The position numbers and the translations under genes are program-made. A stretch of DNA of 64,000 bases from Azolla caroliniana (taxonomy: Eukaryota > Polypodiophyta), in contig JBHGNT010000005.1 in the NCBI GenBank assembly GCA_043228905.1, positions 18,352,001-18,416,000 on the forward strand, written 5' to 3'. This document shows positions 41,069-53,800 of the stretch, one piece after another; positions within the stretch are counted from its first letter, which is position 1; each line of letters opens with the position of its first letter. The notes beneath the pieces were generated by a model that made no database searches, was not told the DNA's origin, and worked only from the letters and a program-made list of their open reading frames with translations.

Positions 41069-41557
41069 ACTTGTAACCTGATCCTGTTTTCTACCATCCT
41101 CTATATGGCTTGTACATGTTTATTATACCCCTCAGTATTGTAATTGGGTTTATTGTAATAGCCACACTTGTATCTCAGAGACGTAATATTTGTCCATTTG
41201 TTAAAGCCATATGGCATGTGTAAACAAACTTGTAGGTACTCTCGGTATTAAAGTAAATTGTCTTGCAATTTTGGACAATATGAATGCCTTGTAGGTATTG
41301 TAAATTTCGGCATGTAATTTTGCCCACAATATATTGTATTTTACATGTCAATACAAAGCCACACTTTTTGATAAATTCTTGTGCATATTGTAGTAACTTT
41401 TGTTTGTGCGTATAACGCTATAAACAATGAATCAGACGTGTTGATTCTTTCAATATTATGTCATAATTGGGCAAACGGATATCTGTCAATAATTTAGTAT
41501 ATATGGAACTTGAAAATTGATGTTAGATATATATGGTATATATGTTGTACATTATCA
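41069..41557. other. X spacer downstream of ULP1-like gene
   Basis: AT-rich, no ORF or repeat recognised. Probably 3' flank of the protease gene. Confidence 0.4.
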
Positions 41558-41698
41558 CGTAACCCGGAAAGTAACCCGGAAAGTAATATTTGCACCTAAC
41601 CCGGGAAAGTAATGTATGTCTACCTAACCTAGGGAAAAAGTATTTGTCTGCACCTAACCCGGGATCAACTTACTGAATCCTTCCACCTAACCCGGGGC
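41558..41698. repeat. X internal array of CCTAACCCGG motifs
   Basis: Six variants of TAACCCGG/CCTAACCCGGG, same orientation as the left array, 280 bp upstream of the transposase start. Confidence 0.87.
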
Positions 41699-41974
41699 CA
41701 GATTCAATCTTGCTATGTTGATTCTGGTTCAACGTTTAGAAAACGGTCACCTCCATCAGAGGATTATATAATGCCGATACAGAAGTAATTAACTCTATTA
41801 GGGCTACCATAATCACATGATTTGAATCAGAAGATTATAATTGCTCTGATTAGGATCATATTATTGCCCTCATTATCATATTGCTCCACATTATCATACT
41901 ACTCACATTATCATATTGCTCTCAATTACACATTGTTATTGTTAACACTTTGCTCTCATTCCAAACTTGTGATC

Positions 41975-44847
41975 ATGGATGATTCATGTGGGTTAATGGA
42001 TGAAACACAATTTCTATTTGACTCAGAATTTGAATTGGAGGATTCGTTCTCAGATTCAGAAACTTCAATGAATCAATTGATGGTCAAGGGTCTGACGATG
42101 TCGACATCGAGGACGACTTGGATCCCTTCATGTTTTGTTCGCCAAGGTATTTTGTGTTTAATGAAGGTACGTATAAATTAATGGTTAATGATTTATTAGG
42201 AAACATAAAGGTTACGATAGAATCTTTAAAAGAGACCTCAAAGGGAGCACCTCTCACGATCTTAACCTGGAGGCGCATGAAGACTCAACTCATGCTAAAA
42301 AATGAGCATGAACTCTACTTGAAGTTGTCGCCACATCTAAGGGTATCATATGTAGAGCAATGGTGGTCTATCATATTGCACACACGCATTGGGGGGACAT
42401 CCCATTACCCACTCTCACAAACTCTTAAAGAGTTGAAGAAACATTGGCCATGGATCTTCGCAATCATGGAATAGCTAGTTCATACGTAAAAGCACTAATT
42501 GACCAATGTGAATGTCAGATAATACAAAAGGTGAATTCTATTGACATGTTAGGCACAAGTGTAAGTAAATATGATAAGACTACAATGCCCACTGAAGTGA
42601 TAGAGATAGAAGCTAGTAAGTTAGATGATACTTTGGCAGAGATTCAAATCAAGTATCATACATGCTTGCGGAGAGGAGTCCTAAAAGGCAAGCATGTGAC
42701 TAGATATGATTGTCATCGCGCAGGTGTGCCTCAACGAGTGGTCGGATGCTCTCGCTTGCGCAAGGGTTCAAAGCGTTCTGGGTGTAGTTTTCATTTGAAT
42801 GTAAGAGTGAATGAAGGGGATAAACATGGGATCGTGAGCATTTATGTATACAGATGCCATTCAAGTCATGTCCCAGGAACGAGACCTGACGTGTACCACT
42901 TGCGGGTCCATCCTAATGTAATAGAATGTTGTAAAGATGATCTTTTTTATGTTCGTTGTGCGAGGCATGTTGCACGGATGAGCATGCGAAAAGAAGCATA
43001 TCACAAGTCCAAGGCTACTCCATTAGAACTTGTCACTTTTAGATTCTTTATGATACCAAAGGAGGTACATAACATGGCCAATACATTAAAAATAGGTAGT
43101 GCATTGTCGCAAGTTGATTGGTCATTGATGATGCAAGATGCCTATGCACTTCGAGATCTAGGCAAAGTGGCACATGTGCAACCCTACTTGCCTGGTCCAA
43201 ATGGGTCTCCAGCTCGACAACCATTTATCTTGATACTTCAAGATAAATGGATGTTGGAAATGTGTGAGCGATTGTCACAAAACAACTCTTGGGCAATCGA
43301 CTCCACATTTAAAACTAATCAATTTAGGCTCCCATTATATGCAGCGATTGCACCAAATGCCATGGGAATAGGGATCCCACTATGGTATATGATTTGTAGT
43401 TCTGATAAGGGCTCAAATCATGAGCAAGTGGCATTAGAAACTTGCTTGAAAGTCATATTTGCTAGGATGCCTAGGACAAGGCCAAATGCAATAGTCATTG
43501 ATAAATCTTGGACATCATATAATGCCATATCTAATGTAATTGCTCAAGACCGTGAATCTTGGATTGTCACAAATGGTGAATGCTCACAAACACGTTGTCG
43601 TCTTTTATTGTGTCAGTTCCATGCAAAAAAGTCATGGGTTGACAACTTATTGCCCAAAGTGAGTGCCGCCGAAAGAAACCCCCTCTATCAAAGGATGTGC
43701 CAACTCATGCATTGCATTAGCGAATCATCCTTCAATGTTATGTGTGAGGAGGTAAGGCAAGAATACTCAAACAAACCCGGGGTTTGGCAACATATTGAAG
43801 GTGGATGGTGTGGACAAACATGTTGACACTACCAATCTTGTGGAGAGACATTGGCAATTTCTCAAGTACACTGCTTTGAGAGGAAGAATAAACCGTTCTA
43901 TTACTGATCTTGTGCATGTTTTAATTGGGGACAGTGTCTCTGGCACTTGCATCGGTGGGACCGTGGTAGAATGGTGCATGCAACGACAAGAGATATGTGA
44001 GAGTGGTAGATTCCAACCCCGTGCAAATTGTAATGATCAAAGGTCAAGACTTAAAGAGGCCGAGAGGATACTAGAAAGATATGTGACCAATAACAACTTG
44101 GTATTTATTGTGGACGAGGCCCGATATTGGTTTCGAATATTGAGCATGACCACTCCCACTGTATGGTACAATGTCTCACTCCAATGTTCATATTGTGATT
44201 GTCAAGACTTTGCAAGTAAATGTAAGCATTTTCTTGCGATTCGGATGATCGTTGAGAGACATATGCCATCACTATGTGGATCATTACCATTTATAGATCA
44301 TGCAACCCAAATGTGAATGGATGATGCCACAATGGATAGAGAACTAAAGTCGACACAAGAAGCAAAAGTTGAGATGAATTTAGAAATTGACGAAAGGGAA
44401 GAAATAAAGTTAGAAGCACATCAACCTATGGAAGCACTTCAACTTCTCGAGCAAGGATGGGGAGCAATGAATAGTGCGGCTCTTGAGCGTTGTCGGCAAC
44501 TCATGGTAGATTTTCGAAAGGAGTTGCTCTTATCTATGGGTGCATCAACAACAACCAATATGGCATCGGGAGGTTCAATAAGTCAAAAGCAACAAATTGG
44601 TGTGAAAAGAGGAGCCATGCCCAACATTTCACAAGAACTTATTGGCAGCTCCCCAGACATGACCAAAACGCACACTGGCAGACTACAAAGAGGTGCTCGT
44701 CATGCTAAGAGGCGGTTGCCAATATGTGACACTGAGAAGGTTCAGTGTTTGCATTGTGATGGTTTGACATTGACTTCAAGAGACTCCAATGCAAATTGGT
44801 GCAAAAATTGTGGGTGTATCTTGCCATGCTTTGAACAAGAGCCTTGA
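41975..44847 (+). pseudogene. X MULE transposase, three lesions
   Basis: Begins near MDDSCGLMDETQFLFDSE. Lesion 1: frameshift near 42450-42480 between KKHWPWIFAIM and the 42444 frame. The main frame has a Cys/His-containing DNA-binding part, WAIDSTFKTNQFRLPLYA (first catalytic Asp), AIVIDKSWTSYNAI (second Asp) and LCQFHAKKSW (the C2H between D and E). Lesion 2: a deletion of about 53 bp at 43823 that removes VWRKLWPKFGRMF-type residues still present in Y and shifts the frame. TTNLVERHW (probable catalytic Glu) and a SWIM-type CSYCDCQ...CKH follow. Lesion 3: TGA at 44314. The C terminus ends with a CXXC...CXXC ribbon (CLHCDG, CKNCGC). Dead, but domain order is a complete MULE transposase. Confidence 0.88.
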
Positions 44848-44997
44848 TCTCATAGTTTTTATTACATTACATCATGTGATTATTATATTATATGTAAAAT
44901 CGTGCAATTTTGTATTATAAAAATTAGGCTTGATATTTTTGAGTAATCTTAGCATCTTTTTTTAACTATGATCTCTTCAGAAATTTTAATCGGGTAC

Positions 44998-45062
44998 CTG
45001 GGTTAGGTGCATGCACCCGGGTTAGGTTTGTGTACCCGGGTTAGGTTAGACCTGGGTTAGGT
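44998..45062. repeat. X right array (inverted GGGTTAGGT)
   Basis: Four copies of CCYGGGTTAGGT, inverted relative to the left and internal arrays, abutting the right terminal repeat. Confidence 0.87.
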
Positions 45063-45097
45063 GTCCGCGATTACCTCACCAAATAATAATTAGGCTT

Positions 45098-45174
45098 GTA
45101 TGTATGTATGTAGGGTATGTATGTATGTATGTATGTATGTATGTATGTATGTATGTATGTATGTACGTACGTAC
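45098..45174. repeat. (GTAT)n microsatellite between X and Y
   Basis: About 18 tetranucleotide units, ending in (GTAC)n. It is the only sequence between X with its 17-bp direct repeat and the Y left arm. Confidence 0.93.
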
Positions 45175-45341
45175 GTACGAACGACGTGTCTATTATGACA
45201 CAAATCATAAAGAGGGCTGGTGAGGGAATCACGACCACAAATGGTGCAGGTTGCTCAGAGAAGGCGCGTGCAATCTGCATCGTCGAATTTCGATAATGAA
45301 GAAGGCGCGAAAAATAAAGTTGTGCAGAGGTCGCCCAACCG
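45175..45341 (+). repeat. Y left inverted arm
   Basis: Pairs with 57563-57729 with about four mismatches, all clustered around GACCACAAATGG/GGCCACAGACGA. Contains GAGGGCTGGTGAGGGAATC, related to X and Z ends. Confidence 0.92.
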
Positions 45342-45680
45342 TTGGGTGACCAGTTTAAGCAGGTTGCCCAACTGCTTTAGGGCTTATATTGAGTTGGTCA
45401 CCCAACCAACTCAATAAAAGATGTAGGTCGCCCAACCGTTTATTTTTAAAGCGGTTGGGTGACCAGTTTAAGTAGGTTGCCCAACTGCTTTAGGGTTTAT
45501 ATTGAGTTGGTCATCCAACCAACCCAATAAAAGATGTAGGTCGCCCAACCGTTTATTTTTAAAGCGGTTGGGTGACCAGTTGAAGCAGGTTGCCCAACTT
45601 CTTTAGGGTTTATATTGAGTTGGTCACCCAACCAACCCAATAAAAGATGTAGGTCGCCCAACCGATGACTATAAAAGCCT
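45328..45680. repeat. Y left array, 113-bp tandem units
   Basis: Units starting AGGTCGCCCAACC at 45328 (short, 97 bp), 45425, 45538 and 45651 (partial). Each full unit holds GGTCGCCCAACC, GGTTGGGTGACC, GGTTGCCCAAC and GGTCACCCAACC, i.e. the motif in both orientations. Confidence 0.93.
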
Positions 45681-48304
45681 AAAACCTGTCATTATCTCTC
45701 ATTTTTTCAAACAAGATTGACAGGTTTCTTTTGTCGGGAAAGAGTTGGGCGTCAGGCGGCCTGCAATCAACATACACAACAATCAATCTCCTCCATCACT
45801 ATTCCCAGGTATGTACTAAACCCTATCACATCACTTTTTCTGTTTTTTTTACATGTGGTAGAAATAGTTGAGGGATTAGGGTTTGGAGTAGTTGAGGGAT
45901 TTTGTTTCTTGTTGAGGGATTACAAGGATAAGGATTCATTACTAAAATCATGTAGAAGGCTCTACCTCAGACATGAAATCTATGCATTGAATAAGGTAGC
46001 AGTATTCGATATTGCATCCTGAGTCTTTTAACTGCATAGTTAAGATACAAAACATGGATATGCCATCACTATTATCCCCCCAAAACAAATGGAAAAAATA
46101 GTAATAATAATCACGAAGCTACATTTGAATTGTCTCAATCCTTGGTTTGATTGATTCAAAAAGGGGTATTTCAATCTTCCCCCTAAGATCATCCACATCA
46201 ATTACCACATTTTTTTAATCTTCTTCGAGAATGTGTAACACTTTTCGCTGAGCGGCATGCAAACAACCTCTACATAACGGAAGGAAAACTTTCTTATGTT
46301 CTATCAATTACACATTCACTCATCATCATAATCATGGTTCCATACCATCATCAATAGCCTTACCCCCTCTTCATAAACCTTCTTACTTCTTTAATCATGT
46401 ACTCTCTCTAGTTTACCAACACTAGAGACTCTGGCTTTGATTCAATTAACTCTCTTTTATTGTCAATCCCCAGAGACAACTCTGTGCCATGTTTAAACTG
46501 TCTCAATCCTTGGTTGATTCAGAATGGCATTGATTTAACCCTGAAGTCATTCATATCATTATCATCACATTTTTTTAGTCATCAACAATGTGTAACAATC
46601 TCATCGTCATCTTTTCTTTTCTTCATTTTTTTAGTCATCAATAATGTGTAACAATGGCACTAAAGCATTGCCATTTTCCATTTTCCCTCTTTTTTTTATG
46701 AGAAGTTAAGTAAGCCAGATTTCCAAACACACTTTCATTAATTGCCATTTTTCCATCGTAATAATCCTTTCTTCTTAGACGTTACATCAACCAATTTTTC
46801 ATTGCCATTGTTCCATCCTCATCTTTTTTTCTTAGAGGTCACATCAACCACATTCACTGCAACACATCTTCATCTTCATTTCTTCTTCTTAATCAACCAA
46901 TATTTACTGAAGATGTCTCATTTTACATTCATTTTCTCTTTCTTAGATCATCCACGTTTTACCAAAAGCATTCTCATTCTAATCTTCTGACTTTTCCTCT
47001 TAGGACAAACCACATTTACTAAATCATTTAACCTTCATCTGTTGTTTTGCACACAATCCTTACATACAGGGATGGTCACCACCATCATCATTATATTCCT
47101 CCTCTTCTGAACTGCTTATTCGTCATCATGTAAGCTGAGCATTTTCTCCAATCATCACTTACATGTATACTACCCTCATAAATTGTGTGCATCTTAAACT
47201 CAACCATGAAGAGCTCCATGAGCCCTAGAACCCAGAAATGAAATTTCAAGACCTAGAGCATTTTTGAAACAGAGAAGCAAAACCTTCCATGGAATGATGA
47301 CATATTCCTATAAACAGAAAGAACAAAAAGAGAGAAAAACAAGAGAAAAGCCAAGGAAACCAACATACCCTGATACAGGCACCAAAAATTTCTAGAGTTG
47401 TGAAGATTGAGGATGGATACTGAGAGGAGGATGAACCCACAAAGAAATCTAATAGAGCCAAAATTAAAAAATTAAAAAAAATCTAAAGAGTTGTTTCCTT
47501 ATCCATATCCAACCACTCAGAGATATTGTTCTTTTGGGACAGAGGTTCTCATATTCCCCTCATGATTCCTTCCATTTTACTAGGGGTACCCTTTAGAATT
47601 CAGATAAACATGCCCAAAAACTTCTCTCTTTGCTAAGATTCTCACTACACAACAATGTGACATCAATATCTCTAGTGATATTCATAGGGATAGTGTTTCT
47701 ATCATAGATCAAACTAATCATGGGCAAATGAATAATGTTATCTGTTGCAAGGTATTAGTCATCCCAATATCTGTTGGTATGGAATGTTGGTGGTAGGTTG
47801 GCTATGTCTTGATTATAGCTTGGGGGTGGACTTCTATACGATGAGGTTGGGCTACCAACATTACAAAAGCCATCTACCTTCTAGTTTTGGGTGAGATTTA
47901 TTCTATTTCCCTTTTTCTAATATTCCTTTTGAGCTTCCTATGCATTCTAGTGTCAATGTCTTTGTGTTTCTTTTCCTAAATGGTAGGTACTTAACAATCT
48001 TTGGCATTCTAAGAACTCACATCTCCCTTAAGTCCCCAAAACTTCATGTCTCTTGATTAAATATGAGGTTGAAACAATCAATTTAAACAATCAATTCTTA
48101 CAACTTAGACATTGGGATTTGAGTCTCATTCCTGCTTAATCTAATTATTGCAACATGATAAGTAGGATATAACATATGGGGAGATTTGGAAGTGAGGGAT
48201 TAGGGTTTCGGGTTTAGGGTTTAATGATTTGCTTGCTTAAACTTAATATTGTGTGTGTTTGAGTATTAAATTCAAAAAATGTTTGATTACTTGAATGGTG
48301 GTAG
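45681..48304. other. Y internal spacer, no gene recognised
   Basis: About 2.6 kb, T- and C-rich in places, with only short ORFs. Two loosely similar blocks occur around 46135-46230 and 46498-46580 (CTCAATCCTTGG...). Nothing coding could be supported. Confidence 0.5.
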
Positions 48305-50019
48305 ATGGCTTCCAAGTCCAAGTACAAAGATTGGTGGGATTTCGATAACAGTGACATATATCCAACTCAAGAGAGGTATGTCACGAACCAATCTCCCCTA
48401 ATACTAGTTTAGGGTTTGATGCATGTATGTTGACTCGTGATTTGTTAAAGGGTCTTCGTTAGAAGACATTGGCGAAGTTCGTCAGTCGACATGTGTACGA
48501 GTGGGGACAGAATGGATCAAACACATACGCCTCAGATCGAGCCCATACAGGCCATGGCAACATTTGACCAAGATGCTCCTCCAAATGGTATGTGGATTTG
48601 GTGTCGTTCCAATATGCCAATCTTTATGTCAATCTTAAATATGTAACATATACAGAAGGAACAGATGCTCCTCACCCAGACTCGTTGTATAAGGTTGGAA
48701 GAGATGCAAATAGGAACAAGGCCCGTGCGTGTATCTATATTGAGTATTGCCGTCTCTCGCCAAGGTGGTATCGCAAAAAAAGTGACATGGAATCACATTT
48801 ACGCAGGGAACATGGAATAGACATAGTCCTACCACGAGGGATGCGTATAGAGGAGGAGGAGGGTATTCCAGGGGTATGCTTTAATAACTATGAGCATCAG
48901 AGATCACTTAGAAGATTCGTGGACCCCGAAATCAAGTACAACAAAAATCGGCAAACATATATCCAGAAGTTGAAGGTTAGGGTTGTTTCGAGGTACCACT
49001 CTATTCCGTCTGAACTCCGTCTTGACACAGAGGCAGAGTTCGTGGCGCAATTTATGGACAATGAGATGGCCACATACGACTCCAAAAAGGATGAGCGTTT
49101 GGAAATGTTGACGAAGAAGATATCATCCGGTTTGGATTCTTATGTAAGTATGAGCAAGGTTTTCATTTCATATATGTGTTGGAGGGTTTATTGGTAGAAT
49201 TCAGATAATAACATGTGTCTTATTGTGGTGAAACAGTGTAAAAAGGCGGGGATATTTCTATGCATTCAGGTACCAGCTGACCTGCCAACGTCTCGATTTG
49301 GCCCTTGACGTTACCGAGTCATATCTTGAGACCATGTGCAAGTGTCGTGAAATGGCATCGACGTGGACTATGACCTTATTCACGTTGTGGATGGAGTATT
49401 CGTTGCCACTCGAGGTGACAGAACGCTTCACCGTCGTCGACCCACTGTGGGTGACGCTACACCAACAGACGATGAAGGGGCAAGCCATCCTTAGGAAGGT
49501 GGCTGAATGTGATTATATGTTCATTCCGATTGTGCTTGACGGGCATTGGGTGTTGTGGACAAAGATGCAACAGAAAGTTTCTAAGCTAACTAGCAAAGTA
49601 GTCTTCTGCGATCCATTGAACAACGCAGCGACTGACAACGTGTGGAGAATGGCAGAGTTGGCGATTCGGGAAATTTCATCTGAACCGTTAGACCACACCA
49701 TTGTGCCCGAGGGTCAACATCACGTATTGCACATCCCAACTCAGCCAAATTGTTGGGATTGTGGCTTTTACGTCATGAAGACTATCCAAATGTTGGTGGG
49801 GGAGTTCTTACAAGGATGGATATCTCCGACTTTTGTAAGTGTAATTGCAATGCCTTATTCATGTGGATTGTGTATAGATGTGTTCTTATACATATTTGGT
49901 GACAGGGCACAGAGATGTGGTTCACCAAACACGAAGTGGATTCACTTCGGAATCATATGGATGAGTGGGCACGAAGGATACTAGGATTTGCACCTGCGAC
50001 CGGTGGCTCCATATTGTAA
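48305..50019 (+). CDS. Y ULP1-like (C48) cysteine protease gene, probably spliced
   Basis: ATG 48305. Exons that join in frame with GT-AG borders: 48305-48375, 48451-48587 and 48656-49143. The third has a Cys/His cluster (CIYIEYC...HLRREH) and VLPRGMRI. The protease part is 49298-49834 plus 49906-50019, joined cleanly to a TAA. It carries FIPIVLDGHWVLW (His, codon 49544), VVFCDPLNN (Asp, codon 49610), QPNCWDCGFYVM (Gln 49742, Cys 49760) and the tail ARRILGFAPATGG. Known C48 enzymes cleave SUMO or similar tags; here it rides in a MULE. The link between 49143 and 49298 is unclear because the obvious exon from 49237 meets a TGA, so the gene may be damaged there or use another splice site. Confidence 0.75.
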
Positions 50020-50248
50020 ATTTTGTGAATGTTGTTTTCAGCACACATTTTGCTATAGAGCTTATGTTATAACTATATTTTGGAATCCACACAAATTTTG
50101 TATAGCGAGAATCGACTCATTGTATATCGCGATTACTTATTAATGGAAATGTTGTTTACAACAAGTGTTTATCTCAAGTTGATTTGTTGTTTTAAACCAA
50201 TCACAAGTTGTGATCTAAAGGTGATTTGTTGTTTTCAACCAATCTAAG

Positions 50249-50842
50249 TGTTGGGATTATGGTCCCTCCGGATGGGATGGTCGGATGTCCGGGAATCGGG
50301 AATGAAGACCCGGTTCCGGAGCCGGATGATGAAGACCCCGGCTACGGAGCCGGATGACGAATGTACCCGGAGAGAGATCCGGATGCGGGGACATATTTGT
50401 GAATATGTTTGCCAAGGGCCCTTGAGGCTATATTTTTGTAAATAGCCTGGAAGTCATATGTGTATAAATATGACTTAGGGCAAACAGTCTTTGTGTTGTT
50501 GCTTATTTTTCTGTTTTCCACTTAGAGGGAGCGAAGTGAGAGCAGCCGAGAGAAAGGGAGAGAGAGAGGAAGGAAGAGGTCGACGCCTCTGTGTAATACC
50601 GCCGCCTGTGGCGAGGACAGCGAGCTCAAGGTCGTCGCCTTGCAGCTCGCCATTGTACTTTCCCTGCGTATAGTGATAGTTGGAGTCTTGCACTCCCGTG
50701 GTTTTTCCCGTCTAGGGTTTTCCACGCTAAACCCTGTGCATTCGAGTCTCTCTCTGTGTTTTCGATTTACTGCTGCATTGATCCGTGTTTCCTCGGTTGT
50801 GGCCGAGCGGTGAAGGTTTTCGAAACCGTTGATTTCCTAACA
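50249..50842 (+). repeat. COP-F 5' LTR
   Basis: TGTTGGGATT to TTCCTAACA. TATA-like TGTATAAATA near 50460. One fewer 28-bp unit than the 3' LTR. Confidence 0.96.
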
Positions 50843-50845
50843 ATC

Positions 50846-50857
50846 TGGTATCAGAGC
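50846..50857 (+). other. COP-F primer binding site
   Basis: TGGTATCAGAGC three bases after the LTR, tRNA-iMet type. Confidence 0.93.
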
Positions 50858-50873
50858 GACGGCAGTGCAGAAA

Positions 50874-53800
50874 ATGGAAGGCGGCAGCAGCGGGCAGCCG
50901 GGGATGATGGTGCTGAATGCGCAGAACTACGCCGACTGGAAGATAAAGATGGAGGATCTGCTCATTGTTCGGGACCTGTATGAACCAATCGACAGGTCGG
51001 AAATACCCAAGGGGGTACTTGAGACGGAATGGAGGCTTCTGAACCGGAAAGCCGTTGCAACCATTCGGCAATACGTCGACGTGAGCGTTCTACAACATGT
51101 GGCGAACGACACCAACGCATATGAGATGTGGCGGAAGCTGTCGGGCCTCTACGAGAGGAAGAATGCGTTGAACCGGACCTCCCTGATGAGGAAGATAGTG
51201 AACCTCAAGTACCGGGACGGCGAGAGTATGGTGGAACACATAAGCACGTTCATGGGATTCGTGAACCAGCTTGCGGCGATCAAATTCCCGTTGGAGGATG
51301 CAATGCAAGCCATCATCCTGATGTGTACATTGCCGGAAAGCTGGGAGAACTTGGTGGTGACTCTCAGCACCTCCTGCACCGAAGATAACTTGTCCCTACA
51401 AACGGTAAAGACAAGTATTTTGAACGAAGAAGCGCGTCGGAGAGATAAAGAACCGGCCTCCGATCCGAAGATGCTGCTTACCGAATCGGATCGGGGAAGA
51501 CAACGGAACCGGAGTCCGCAAAGACGGCAGAAGTCAGGGACCCGTTCGCAGTCAAGAGGAAGGCCCACATGCTTCCACTGTGGGAAGCCGGGGCACTTCC
51601 GGAAGAATTGTCGGCATTACCGAAAAGACAACGGAGCCGACGACACCGATTCGAAGAAGTCTTCAGAACGGAACGGTGTTTACCGGGGAGCTACGGACCG
51701 GAATGGTTCGGATCGGCGAGGGCAGGACCGGAAAGGAACGACGGCACTCGCGGCAAGTGAAGAGGAGATCATGCTCATCACCGAAGAAGGTGAACTAAAC
51801 ATTGCCGGCGATGAGACCACCTGGGTGGTCGATTCCGGAGCGTCGTTCCACCTGACCCCGGAAAGAAGATACTTCTCATCCTACACAGCCGGTGAGCATG
51901 GCTGTGTTCGGATGGGAAATGAAGGTACGTGCCGGATTGCCGGCATAGGAGACGTGTGGTTGACAACCTCGACCGGATGCAAAATGTTGCTGAAGGATGT
52001 CCGACACGTTCTGGAGGTTCGATTGAACCTGATTTCGGCCGGGAGGCTAGACGATGAAGGCTACACAGGTAGCATCCGGAACGGCGTAATGAAGTTCAGC
52101 AAGGGGAGCCTGATAGTGGCTCGGGCCCGGAAAGTCAACATACTGTACCTTATGAATGCCTGGTTGTGTCCGGAAGAGTTGAACGTGGCAGCCGACACTG
52201 CCGGTGAGCTGTGGCACAAGAGACTGTGCCACATGAGTGAGAAGGGGATGAAGAGGCTTGCAGAAGAAAACCTCATTCCAGTGAAGCATGTGCACCTGGA
52301 GAAGTGCACTGATTGCCTGGCCGGTAACCAGAACCGAACCTCCTTCCACTCAAGGCCACCGACGAGACGTAGCGCACCATTGGAGTTGGTGCACACTGAT
52401 GTGTGTCAGGTAGAAACGAAGTCACATGGCGGAGCCCAGTACCTCGTAACATTCATAGATGACCATAGCCGGAAGCTGTGGACGGCACCGTTGAAGACAA
52501 AGGACCAAGTATTGTCCGTCTTCAAAGAACTCCACGCGAGAGTGGAAAGAGAATCCGGCAAGAAGCTGAAAGCACTACGAGCAGATAACGGAGGAGAATA
52601 CCGAGGGCAATTTGAGGAGTATTGCCGTTCGATGGGAATCCAGCTCGAGTTTACTGTGCCGAAGACGCCGGAACTGAATGGGCTGGCCGAGAGGATGAAC
52701 CGGACTATAATGGAGAGGGTCCGGAGTATGCTGGCGCATGCGAAATTACCCAAGGGGTTTTGGGCTGAGGCAATGTCGACGGCGACATACGTGATAAATA
52801 GATCACCCTCAGTACCTTTGGACGGAGACACGCCACAGAGAGTGTGGACCGGTAAGGAAGTATCCTACCGCCATCTGAAGGTGTTCGGGTGTCTCGCATA
52901 TGTGCATGTGGCAAAGGACCGGAGAGGAAAGCTAGATCCAAAGACCCGGCCATGCATATTCCTCGGTTACGGCGATGACGTGTTCGGCTACCGAGTATGG
53001 GACCCGGTCGACAAAAAGATATTCCGGAGTCGTGATATCATCTTCATGGAGGACAAGACACTCGCCGACTGGGAGTCGGAGAAGAAGATGAAGAGCTCCA
53101 AGTCGACCGGTGAGGATCAACTCTACGAGGAGCAGTCCCGACCGGCAAGGGACCGGTTAGCACTCGAGGATCCGGCCGAAGACGGTGAAGAAACAGAACC
53201 GGCCGAGGAAGATGAAACTGATACCGGAACCGGCCCCGATCCCGAAATGGATTCGGATGAAGAGGAAACGGAGGAGCCGGTTACCGAAGCTCCGGAACGG
53301 AGATATCCTCTAAGAGAGAGAAGGGCCCCCCGGAGATGTCCGGAACCAGAGCACGTGCTGCTAACCGACGAGGGGGAGCCGGAGAGTTTTGAAGAAGCAA
53401 AGCTTGACACCCATAGCCACAGGTGGTTAAGTGCCATGCAGGAGGAGATGGATTCCCTGCATGAGAACCACACATATGAACTTGTGGAGTTGCCGAAAGG
53501 AAAGCGGGCACTTCGAAACAAGTGGGTGTTCAAGCTGAAACCGGGAGATGCCGGAAACCCCCCGAGATACAAAGCCAGGATCGTGGTGAAGGGGTTCCAG
53601 CAGAAGAAGGGCGTCGACTTCAACGAGATATTTGCCCCGGTAGTGAAGATGACCTCCATCCGGACGGTGCTGAGCATAGCGGCAAGCATGGACCTCGAGG
53701 TAGAACAGATGGACGTGAAGACGGCATTCCTTCACGGTGACCTCGAAGAAGAGATCTACATGCAGCAACCGGAAGGATTCGAGAAGAAAGGGAAGGAGCA

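Larger units (their letters stand above)
38095..45080 (+). mobile_element. MULE X, Mutator-like element with ULP1-like protease gene
   Basis: Ends GGTGAGGAAATCTCGGACA (38095) and, inverted, GGTGAGGTAATCGCGGACA (45080), 19 bp with two mismatches. It is flanked by a 17-bp direct repeat AAATAATAATTAGGCTT (38078-38094 and 45081-45097). Inside, all in plus sense: repeat array, ULP1-like gene (39708-41068), second array, MULE transposase (41975-44847), short inverted array. Both genes are broken, so X is no longer autonomous. The presence of a ULP1 gene recalls the Kaonashi MULEs known in plants. Confidence 0.85.

Noticed and set aside
42444-43826. The 460-residue X ORF as an intact transposase
   Set aside because: It lacks the catalytic Glu and SWIM parts, which continue in another frame after the 53-bp deletion.
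37621-45062. CCTAACCC/GGGTTAGGT runs as telomeric repeat
   Set aside because: Copies are spaced irregularly by 15-40 bp, the motif extends to CCTAACCCGGG rather than the plant CCCTAAA, and they sit at fixed places in MULE X and Z.
45717-46022. 101-residue ORF in the Y spacer as a gene
   Set aside because: It starts at TTG, is low complexity and has no homologue in X.
48305-50019. ULP1-like gene of Y as an ordinary host SUMO protease gene
   Set aside because: It lies inside the inverted arms of Y, and a related copy occupies the same place in X, so it travels with the MULE.
53123-53689. Long antisense ORFs inside copia polyproteins (also 31238-31795, 51149-51568, 33561-33980)
   Set aside because: They are shadows of strongly biased coding sequence in the gag-pol frame and recur only because COP-E and COP-F are sisters.
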